Source: Christiangramia lutea
GTDB lineage: Bacteria; Bacteroidota; Bacteroidia; Flavobacteriales; Flavobacteriaceae
Direction: 5' to 3'
Assembly: GCF_022489035.1 (NCBI RefSeq)
Contig: NZ_JAKVTV010000003.1
Location: forward strand, 124,001 to 188,000
DNA: 64,000 nucleotides
A model generated the notes under the pieces. It was not told the origin of the DNA and did no database searches. It was given only the letters and a program-made list of their open reading frames with translations. Position numbers and translations under genes: made by a program. Numbering within the stretch: the first letter of the stretch is position 1; every line of letters begins with the position of its first letter. Positions 52,354-59,505 of this stretch are shown piece after piece.

Positions 52354-52797
52354 ATGAGTTTAATTAAGAGAAATGAAACAGGTTGGTTGCCATCAGTTTT
52401 CGATGATATGTTCAGGACTGACTGGTTAGGGGGAACTACAAATGTAAACAGTATTGGAACCAGTATTCCTGCTGTAAACATCATGGAAACTGAAGACAGT
52501 TTTAATGTAGAAGTAGCAGCCCCTGGTAAAACTAAAGAAGACTTCAATATTGAGTTAGATAACGATGTATTGACTATCTCTTCTGAGGTCAAGAAGGAAA
52601 ACGAAACTACCGATAAGAATGGAAGATTTACCAGAAAAGAATTTAGCTATAGTACTTTTAAGCGTGCATTTAGCTTGCCAGACTCGGTAGATAGTGCTAA
52701 AATCTCAGCCTCCTATAATAACGGAGTTCTCGAGATTGCTCTTCCAAAGAAAGAAGAAGCAAAAGTTCAGGCTAAAAGATTAATAGATATATCGTAA
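52354..52797 (+). CDS. Small heat-shock protein (Hsp20/alpha-crystallin)
   Basis: A 147-residue Hsp20. The ATG at 52354 (MSLIKRNETGWLPSVFDDMF) is the usual start; an ATG 13 codons earlier is rejected as it adds an unlike stretch. The alpha-crystallin domain (about 40-140) has IPAVNIMETEDSFNVEVAAP, DNDVLTISSEVKKE, the conserved FSYSTFKRAFSLP and the GVLEIALPKKEE end. It holds unfolded proteins during heat or other stress. A doubled element upstream may mediate stress control, and a terminator follows. Confidence 0.95.
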   Translation: MSLIKRNETGWLPSVFDDMFRTDWLGGTTNVNSIGTSIPAVNIMETEDSFNVEVAAPGKTKEDFNIELDNDVLTISSEVKKENETTDKNGRFTRKEFSYSTFKRAFSLPDSVDSAKISASYNNGVLEIALPKKEEAKVQAKRLIDIS

Positions 52798-52817
52798 CCT
52801 GATTAATTTGATTAGTT

Positions 52818-52848
52818 AAAAAAAGCGCTCATTTCGAGCGCTTTTTTA
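52818..52848. terminator. Bidirectional terminator after hsp20
   Basis: Stem AAAAGCGCTC / GAGCGCTTTT with ATTTC loop, A and T runs on both sides. It lies between convergent genes and touches the stop of the minus-strand gene. Confidence 0.88.
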
Positions 52849-54069
52849 TTGACTTAAAAGTATCCACCGGTTACCGGCGCTTTGAATGGTTAGTATTTGT
52901 TGTGGTTTTATACTTAGAACTTTAGTGTTGGTTCTTACATCAAAAAGATCATCAGATCCCATGAAGACTAAGTTTTTTTCTGAATTTCCAGGCCAGTTTA
53001 TCAGTCTTATTATTCTACCCTTATTAGTTGAAGAAGCTGGGATTACTAATCCCGAGATTTGATTGTTTATTCTCAATGAACCAATTTCATCTGAGATCAC
53101 AAAATCACCTGTGGTACTGGTGGTAGATGAATAGTTCTCGAATCCGGCATTGCTCCAGGATACCTGGCCGGAAGCATTAGTCATCAAGATCTGTCCTTCT
53201 GTTCCTCTATTTGAAGGGAGGACGTATTCGGTTTCAGGGGTAATACCAATACCAACTCGTCCTGCAAAATAGGCGGCAAATACATTGCTATTCGAGTCAC
53301 CGAGAGCAATGCTGTATATACCATAGATGTTCCCTACTCCCTGGATACTCCCAATCTCATTATAGAATCCATAGTTATTACTTTTCGCGCCAAAGGTTCT
53401 GCCCACGCGGTTATATATTCCGTAGATGTCATTTGTTCCCGTATTCTGATAGGTTTCATTAAATATTCCGTAGTGAATACCTGTTCCTACACCGCCAACA
53501 TTCGATTTAATGCCGTATTTATTTCCATTGGTCTGGCTACGGTTATCATTTACGATCCCGTAAGTTGTGAGATTATCTGTCGCGGAATTGGCATTATCTA
53601 CTTCCAGGCCTTTCTTCAGAGAGAGGTCTTTACCTGAAGTTATAGCCACCTGTAGCCGGGAGGTGATCTGGTCAGTTCCAATTCCAATACTGGCCTCGCG
53701 GTACATTGGTTCTGTCAGGTTATTTGGACTTAAAGAAGTACCGGGTTTAAAAAAGTTAGAGACTACTACAGGTGTTTCCGAAACAATAGATTTCCATTTT
53801 ATTTCTATTCCATCCCAAAAGTAAAATCCAGGGCTGAAATTATTAACGCTCTTGCTTAAAAAAACGAGCATTCCGTGTTGTCCGATACCAGGATTTACAT
53901 TCGGAAATTTCTCTATTCGTGGTATAAGAAGGCCGTCTATAGCGGCCGGATCACTTATACTAGTTGCCGATATATCAAGCTGAGCCTGTGGATCTGAATT
54001 TCCTATACCAACCTGAGAATATGCCGAAATATAAAATATCAGCAGAGTAGAAATAATAAATAACTTCAT
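52846..54069 (-). CDS. Exported protein with repeated YGIYN-like motifs
   Basis: A 407-residue secreted protein. The ATG at 54069 begins a signal peptide (MKLFIISTLLIFYISAYSQ); an ATG eight codons upstream is rejected. Mature sequence begins VGIGNSDPQAQLDI, a beta-type start seen in Bacteroidota tail-fibre-like surface proteins. Between about 170 and 270 a motif of type YGI/F-x-N-E/R recurs (YGIVND, YGIKSN, YGIFNE, YGIYNR, YGFYNE, YGIYSI). No T9SS sorting tail or lipobox is seen. Likely a structural surface or secreted protein, function unknown. A hairpin (54071-54091) lies right before the start. Confidence 0.73.
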   Translation of the reverse strand: MKLFIISTLLIFYISAYSQVGIGNSDPQAQLDISATSISDPAAIDGLLIPRIEKFPNVNPGIGQHGMLVFLSKSVNNFSPGFYFWDGIEIKWKSIVSETPVVVSNFFKPGTSLSPNNLTEPMYREASIGIGTDQITSRLQVAITSGKDLSLKKGLEVDNANSATDNLTTYGIVNDNRSQTNGNKYGIKSNVGGVGTGIHYGIFNETYQNTGTNDIYGIYNRVGRTFGAKSNNYGFYNEIGSIQGVGNIYGIYSIALGDSNSNVFAAYFAGRVGIGITPETEYVLPSNRGTEGQILMTNASGQVSWSNAGFENYSSTTSTTGDFVISDEIGSLRINNQISGLVIPASSTNKGRIIRLINWPGNSEKNLVFMGSDDLFDVRTNTKVLSIKPQQILTIQSAGNRWILLSQ

Positions 54070-54070
54070 A

Positions 54071-54091
54071 GACAAACAAATTTCGTTTGTC
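54071..54091 (-). repeat. Hairpin at the translation start of the repeat protein gene
   Basis: GACAAAC and GTTTGTC form a perfect 7-bp inverted repeat with a 7-bp AT loop, one base before the ATG on the minus strand. It could hide the ribosome-binding region. Confidence 0.5.
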
Positions 54092-54118
54092 ATTGCAGTG
54101 AGAACTAAATGCTTTAGG

Positions 54119-54171
54119 ATGAGTTAAATATAGAATAAAAAATTTATTTCCAGGATTTTATTTTAACTCAT
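54119..54171 (-). repeat. Inverted repeat at the end of uvrB
   Basis: ATGAGTTAAA (54119-54128) and TTTAACTCAT (54162-54171) are perfect complements around a 33-bp AT-rich loop. The right arm contains the uvrB stop and last codons. A weak terminator is possible. Confidence 0.35.
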
Positions 54172-56166
54172 TTCACCAATTTTTTCCTGTAGCATTTTAA
54201 TCTCATCTCTCAAACGTGCAGCCTCCATGAAGTCCAGTTCTTTTGCAGCCGTTTCCATCGCCTTCCTTTTTTCGCGAACCTTTTTCTCCATTTGTGGTTT
54301 GGTCAGATATTCAACCTCTTCTTCAGCAGCCTTAAGATCAGGCCGTTTTTCATGCTCATAAATATCAAGCTTCTCCTTAATAAGGGCATTATTATATTTT
54401 TTGACCAGGGCAGTCGGAGTGACATTATGCTCCTTGTTGTATTCGATCTGTTTACTTCTGCGATATTCTGTCTGGTCAATGGTTTTCTGCATGCTTTCTG
54501 TGATCTTATCTGCATAAAGTATGGCCTTTCCCTCAACGTGCCTGGCAGCCCGACCAATGGTTTGGGTTAGGGAGCGGTTACTTCTAAGGAAACCTTCCTT
54601 ATCGGCATCTATTATGGCGACTAAGGAAACCTCGGGAAGATCAAGGCCTTCACGTAGCAAGTTTACGCCTACGAGTACATCAAATAATCCTTTTCTAAGG
54701 TCCTGCATTATTTCAACCCGTTCCAGGGTGTCTACATCGGAATGTATATAACGACAACGAACATCGATCCTGGTTAGATATTTAGTAAGCTCTTCGGCCA
54801 TTCTTTTTGTCAGGGTAGTGACCAGGATACGTTCATCTTTTTCAACTCGAACCTGAATTTCCTCAATAAGATCATCGATCTGGTTCAGGCTTGGACGAAC
54901 CTCGATAAGTGGATCTAAAAGACCTGTAGGCCTAATCACCTGTTCCACATATATACCTTCGCTCTTCTGAAGCTCATAATCGGCCGGGGTAGCACTAACA
55001 TAGATCACCTGGTTTTGGAGAGCTTCAAATTCTTCAAATTTCAGAGGCCTGTTGTCCATTGCTGCCGGAAGCCTGAAACCATAATCCACTAAATTTTCCT
55101 TCCTGGATCGGTCACCACCGAACATGGCATGCACCTGTGGGATGGTTACGTGACTCTCATCTACCACCATCAGGTAATCTTGCGGAAAATAATCTAATAA
55201 GCAGAAAGGCCTTGTGCCGGGTTTTCTGCCATCGAGGTATCTTGAATAGTTCTCAATTCCGGAGCAGTAACCAAGTTCCCTTATCATTTCCAAGTCAAAA
55301 TTCGTTCTTTCATCCAGTCGTTTCGCTTCCAAAGTTTTTCCAATATCCTGGAAATAACTCACCTGCTTTACAAGGTCATCCTGAATTTCATGAATGGCAT
55401 TCTGTAAAACATCAGGAGAAGTGACGAACATATTAGCCGGGTATATGTTCAATCGGTCATATTTTTCAATGACATCATTGGTGCCAGGATCGAAAGCTTC
55501 AATTTCTTCGATTTCATCACCAAAAAAGTGGATCCTAAAGGCATTATCGGCATAACTTGGAAAAACATCCACAGTATCACCTTTTATTCTGAAATTCCCA
55601 TGGCTAAACTCAGCCTCGGTCCTGGAATAGAGACTTTGAACCAGGCTATGTAAAAACTTGGTTCTGGAAATCTCCATATCTCTCTCAATCGAAACCACAT
55701 TCTTCCTGAATTCAACGGGATTTCCAATACCATATAAACAAGAAACCGAGGCTACTACGATCACATCTCTTCTTCCGCTAAGCAGGGAAGAAGTAGTGCT
55801 TAATCTTAGTTTTTCAATTTCTTCATTGATAGATAGATCCTTTTCAATATAAGTTCCGGAAGAAGGTATAAAAGCCTCGGGTTGATAATAGTCGTAATAA
55901 CTCACGAAATATTCAACAGCATTTTCAGGGAAAAATTCCTTGAATTCTGAATATAACTGTGCCGCAAGTGTTTTATTGTGGGCGAGAACCAGGGTTGGTT
56001 TTTGAACTTCTTCGATCACATTTGCCACCGTGAAAGTTTTTCCGGAACCGGTAACTCCCAATAAAGTCTGGTACTGTTCGTTCTTCTCTATTCCAGAAAC
56101 CAGTTGCTTTATAGCGTTTGGCTGGTCTCCCGTAGGTTGATAATCTGATTGGATATTAAACTTCAT
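54163..56166 (-). CDS. uvrB: Excinuclease ABC subunit UvrB
   Basis: A 667-residue UvrB, the damage-verifying helicase of nucleotide excision repair. Walker A is in LLGVTGSGKTFTVANV (about 39-51); the DNA-clamping beta-hairpin YYDYYQPEAFIPSSGTYIEK follows near residue 92, later DESHVTIPQ (motif II), VGVNLLREGLDLPEVSLV, TIGRAARH, and a C-terminal UVR motif (KEMETAAKELDFMEAARLRDE-like) that binds UvrC. Length is normal. uvrA and uvrC are not in the window. The start overlaps the stop of a 35-codon reading frame as ATGA. Confidence 0.97.
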   Translation of the reverse strand: MKFNIQSDYQPTGDQPNAIKQLVSGIEKNEQYQTLLGVTGSGKTFTVANVIEEVQKPTLVLAHNKTLAAQLYSEFKEFFPENAVEYFVSYYDYYQPEAFIPSSGTYIEKDLSINEEIEKLRLSTTSSLLSGRRDVIVVASVSCLYGIGNPVEFRKNVVSIERDMEISRTKFLHSLVQSLYSRTEAEFSHGNFRIKGDTVDVFPSYADNAFRIHFFGDEIEEIEAFDPGTNDVIEKYDRLNIYPANMFVTSPDVLQNAIHEIQDDLVKQVSYFQDIGKTLEAKRLDERTNFDLEMIRELGYCSGIENYSRYLDGRKPGTRPFCLLDYFPQDYLMVVDESHVTIPQVHAMFGGDRSRKENLVDYGFRLPAAMDNRPLKFEEFEALQNQVIYVSATPADYELQKSEGIYVEQVIRPTGLLDPLIEVRPSLNQIDDLIEEIQVRVEKDERILVTTLTKRMAEELTKYLTRIDVRCRYIHSDVDTLERVEIMQDLRKGLFDVLVGVNLLREGLDLPEVSLVAIIDADKEGFLRSNRSLTQTIGRAARHVEGKAILYADKITESMQKTIDQTEYRRSKQIEYNKEHNVTPTALVKKYNNALIKEKLDIYEHEKRPDLKAAEEEVEYLTKPQMEKKVREKRKAMETAAKELDFMEAARLRDEIKMLQEKIGEMS

Positions 56167-56271
56167 TCAGCAGGTTTTCTTTTGCTTCTGAAATAATCTC
56201 TCAGAGAATTCAGAAGTGTTTCGCCGCCGATGGCTTCCCAAAGGATCGGTTTTATCGACAGCTCATTTCAT
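56163..56271 (-). pseudogene. Cryptic ~35-codon frame overlapping uvrB start (possible frameshift)
   Basis: A protein-like frame runs from about 56264 to 56163 (peptide ending in GETLLNSLRDYF then RSKRKPAE) and stops in an ATGA overlap with the uvrB start. No usable start exists in this frame, but ATG at 56271 would reach it after removal of one A in the ATGAAATGAG stretch (ATG-AAT-GAG). It could be a frameshifted or programmed-frameshift leader gene, a sequencing error, or chance. Confidence 0.35.
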
Positions 56272-56278
56272 AGCCCCA

Positions 56279-56309
56279 CGAAATTAAACAATTATCCTGC
56301 TTTAATCAA
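56279..56309 (-). promoter_or_regulatory. Putative promoter of uvrB and its leader frame
   Basis: TTG (56309-56307) and TAATTTCG (56286-56279), 20 bp apart, on the minus strand. The -7 element has one mismatch to TAnnTTTG. It lies 8 bp ahead of the ATG at 56271. Confidence 0.35.
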
Positions 56310-56320
56310 TTTTTTAATAA

Positions 56321-57742
56321 TCATCTAACAAGTGAAAAGTGCCCGTTGATTTCCTGGCCGTTCTGAAGTTTTAGCCGGAACCAGTAATCATCGGCAGGCA
56401 TATTCCTTCCATTGAAATTCCCGTCCCAGCCTTTTTCATTAGAGTTAAGTTTAACAAGAAGTTTACCGTACCTGTCATAGATATGCACTGAATAATTAGG
56501 AACGGTGATGCCTTTTACCTGCCAGAAATCATTTATTCCGTCATTGTTAGGCGTAAAAAAGGGAGGAAAAGCCAGAATAGATATTTCAACCTTATCTAAT
56601 CCGCACCCATTTTTTTCACGAGCATAAATTTCATGTTCTCCGGGAGGGACTTCTGTAAATAAATTGCTGTCCTGATAAATATTATTGAGATAGGAGGTGC
56701 TAAATTCGTATTCACCAGGTTCAGTCATTTGTACGAGAACCTGACTATTAGAACCTTGGGTTACTTCTACATTTTCAATCTCGGGGTTATCTAAAAACTC
56801 AACGGTAAAACTTTTTTCGGTAGCGCATTCATACAACCTGTTGTTGATGTTATAAGTTGCTGTAGCAATCACGATGTAGGTTCCAGATTCAGAAATCTCT
56901 AAATTTGCACCCAGGTTAATTTGTTCATTATCAATTTCCTTGAACCATTCGTAAGATAGATTTTCTTCCGGGAGATCCAAATTCAGGACACCCTGGTTTC
57001 TACAAACCTGATATTGATCTTCAATTTCAATTTCTGGTTTTTCTAGGATCTTAAGTGATAAACTGTATATAGGATCACATTTATTCTGCTTTCTAACATA
57101 AACGATCAATTCCTGTGCTAAAACGTCCCCGAAAACGAAATTCTCGTCATTCTCGAAGGCCTCATCGATATTTGCGTGAAAAGTAACTTCCTCGTTTCCG
57201 AAAATTGATCTGCCAATTTCTTCAAAATTATAAATTGCAGTAGGCGGACCTCCATCTGTATTTGCATTGCATACATAATACTCACCAATTGGTACTGGTT
57301 CATCAGGAATTGGAATTACCGTCAAATTCAAATCTTCAATAATTTCGGTTCCATTTCCATTCGTCCTTCTAGCTAATATAGTTTGATTGAAGGCTATGGT
57401 GTTCCTGTAATTTTCGGGAGACATTATTTCCAGACCGTTTTGCAGATCATTATTGTTTTCGAAGAACTCAATATCTGAGTTTCTGGATGGGTAGGCAAGA
57501 AGTAAATTGAAGGAGGCAAAACCATCGGTGGAGGAAAGTCCGAAACCTCTTTCATAATCGCAGACCTCTATTGAAGTACTTTGGAAAATATAGTTAGTTA
57601 CCTTGAAATTGATTTGTGGTTCTGCACGGGTCTTTTCTTTGGCCAGATAAGTGAACAGAACAGGGCGATCTCCCAGCCCTGAAATTTTTAAGGGAAGACT
57701 GGTAAATTGAAAGGCCAGAAATAAAACAAGAAATGTTTTCAC
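56321..57742 (-). CDS. T9SS type B sorting-domain secreted protein 1
   Basis: A 473-residue secreted protein with a signal-like N-terminus and a C-terminal type B sorting domain (gliding-motility-associated, about residues 390-473: FFTPNNDGINDFWQVKGI, YDRYGKLLVKL, GWDGNFNGRNMPADDYWFR, HFSLVR). The body shows Ig/PKD-like beta-sheet text (PEIEIEDQYQVCRNQG, SGTYIVIATATYN). The type B tail directs export by the T9SS, typically for adhesins, enzymes or surface proteins. The start is GTG at 57742 as no ATG is available. The domain is nearly the same as in the next gene. Confidence 0.9.
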   Translation of the reverse strand: MKTFLVLFLAFQFTSLPLKISGLGDRPVLFTYLAKEKTRAEPQINFKVTNYIFQSTSIEVCDYERGFGLSSTDGFASFNLLLAYPSRNSDIEFFENNNDLQNGLEIMSPENYRNTIAFNQTILARRTNGNGTEIIEDLNLTVIPIPDEPVPIGEYYVCNANTDGGPPTAIYNFEEIGRSIFGNEEVTFHANIDEAFENDENFVFGDVLAQELIVYVRKQNKCDPIYSLSLKILEKPEIEIEDQYQVCRNQGVLNLDLPEENLSYEWFKEIDNEQINLGANLEISESGTYIVIATATYNINNRLYECATEKSFTVEFLDNPEIENVEVTQGSNSQVLVQMTEPGEYEFSTSYLNNIYQDSNLFTEVPPGEHEIYAREKNGCGLDKVEISILAFPPFFTPNNDGINDFWQVKGITVPNYSVHIYDRYGKLLVKLNSNEKGWDGNFNGRNMPADDYWFRLKLQNGQEINGHFSLVR

Positions 57743-57894
57743 CCGTTTTTATTTTCAATCACAACAAGCTTACGTTCATTTAACAACTTAGGTTTTTTTA
57801 AGATCATAATTCAGCCTTAAAAGCTATAAAATCAATCCTAAGGTGTATAGGGCATTAAATTAATGAATTATAAAGGCTTAATCAATTTTAATGA

Positions 57895-59502
57895 TCATCT
57901 TACGAGCGAAAAATGTCCATTAAATTCCTGTCCGTTTTGAAGAGTTACCCGAAACCAGTAATCATCTGCGGGCATATCCCTGCCGTTGTAGATCCCATCC
58001 CAGCCTTTTTCGGTAGTATTAAGTTTAGCCAGAAGTTTGCCGTATCTGTCGAAGATATGAATGAAGTTATTGGAAGTAGTGATCCCTTTGATCTGCCAGT
58101 AATCATTAATACCGTCGTTATTCGGGGTAAAAAAATTGTTATACCCAAGCACGGCAATTTCAGTACTTACGATAGCGCAACCTTTTAGATCCCTGATGTA
58201 AATGGTCTTGAATCCTGAACCAACATTTGTAAAAATATTGCTTGTTTGGTATGGCCCATCAATATTTCCGATGGAGAACTCATAATTAGAAGCATTGTCA
58301 ATATTAAGGGTGATTGTATTGCTATTGGAGTTTACCTGGGGTTGAAATATATTATAGGAATCTATTTGTGGAGGCAGATTCAGAATTAATTCCACCTCAG
58401 CGATATTATAGCAATTTGGATTCATTTTTTCGGAGACCTTTGCATAAATGATTTCATTTCCAGAGGAGTTGTAATCTGACAAAATGGGGTTTGTTCCATT
58501 TGCAGCAGAGGAGGGATCCCTGAAATATTGGATTTGGAAATTATTTGGGTCAAGTCCACCAAGAATGGAGCTATTGAGATCTGACAGAACGAATTCTTCA
58601 CTTCCGTTAAGATCAAGATCGCATTTTTCAATTGTATTGCTGTCATTTATGGTTGGTCCCGGGTTAATGCGCAGGTCAAATTCGGTAATTTCTGCACAAC
58701 CGGTAAGATCATTTTCTACTCTTGCATAGATCGTTTTTACAGGTATAGTGCTGGTGTATATATTTCCCAGGGCCGCATTGTTTTCCACTGCATCGGCGAG
58801 ACTTTCGTGATAGGATAGACTGGTATTGTTCTGGTTTACAATTTCTGAAGCTGTACTGGAAATATCGAAATCTGAAATGCCTTCAGAATTACACGTTTCA
58901 AGATCATTTGGTTTGGTGATCTCGGGACCTTCCGGAAACGGAAAGCCACCAACGGTTGAAGTTCCTGTCCACTCCAGTTCGAAAGGACTGTTACCAATAG
59001 GCCGGTCTATTACGATGAAATAGGTTTCCCCGGGGAGAACATCCATAGACTTAATAAAATTGTTTCCATCTGGTCCAGGGCCTTCGCTGGTGTCGGTTTC
59101 CTGGTCGTTCATTCCAGTGAAATTAGAAACAGAATTGGAGGCCAGTGGATTGGTGGTGGAGCAACGAATGGCATTACCAAGGTAACCGCAGGATGCATTA
59201 GGGCCAAAAATGAAAAAATCGTAATCTATATTTAAAGCGGTACTTGTTGGTTTTAATGTGAATCCCAGGGTACCGGCCTTTGTGATCTCAATTTCAAGCC
59301 ATAAACTGTTATGCTCCTGGCTAGAACAATTATTACTCCCGGCCAGTTCTTGATTTCCAACTCCGTCTGCATTACTGGAAATTGCTCCATCTCCACAAAT
59401 TTTTATGGCGCCGGAACAATCATTGGCAAAATTCTGGCCCAGCACTATTGTGGTGAAAAAAAATAAAGCGAGGAATAAAATTAAATTGCTGTAAGGTTTC
59501 AA
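57895..59502 (-). CDS. T9SS type B sorting-domain secreted protein 2
   Basis: A 535-residue secreted protein; signal peptide MKPYSNLILFLALFFFTTIV, then a cysteine-containing N-terminal domain (NDCSGAIKICGDGAISS, FFIFGPNASCGYLGN) of the kind seen in Bacteroidota extracellular proteins. Ig-like modules follow, and the C-terminus is a type B T9SS sorting domain (FFTPNNDGINDYWQIKGI, EKGWDGIYNGRDMPADDYWF, HFSLVR). The start is TTG at 59502, 3 bp after the stop of the upstream gene 3, so the two are surely co-transcribed. Confidence 0.9.
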   Translation of the reverse strand: MKPYSNLILFLALFFFTTIVLGQNFANDCSGAIKICGDGAISSNADGVGNQELAGSNNCSSQEHNSLWLEIEITKAGTLGFTLKPTSTALNIDYDFFIFGPNASCGYLGNAIRCSTTNPLASNSVSNFTGMNDQETDTSEGPGPDGNNFIKSMDVLPGETYFIVIDRPIGNSPFELEWTGTSTVGGFPFPEGPEITKPNDLETCNSEGISDFDISSTASEIVNQNNTSLSYHESLADAVENNAALGNIYTSTIPVKTIYARVENDLTGCAEITEFDLRINPGPTINDSNTIEKCDLDLNGSEEFVLSDLNSSILGGLDPNNFQIQYFRDPSSAANGTNPILSDYNSSGNEIIYAKVSEKMNPNCYNIAEVELILNLPPQIDSYNIFQPQVNSNSNTITLNIDNASNYEFSIGNIDGPYQTSNIFTNVGSGFKTIYIRDLKGCAIVSTEIAVLGYNNFFTPNNDGINDYWQIKGITTSNNFIHIFDRYGKLLAKLNTTEKGWDGIYNGRDMPADDYWFRVTLQNGQEFNGHFSLVR

Positions 59503-59505
59503 TTA

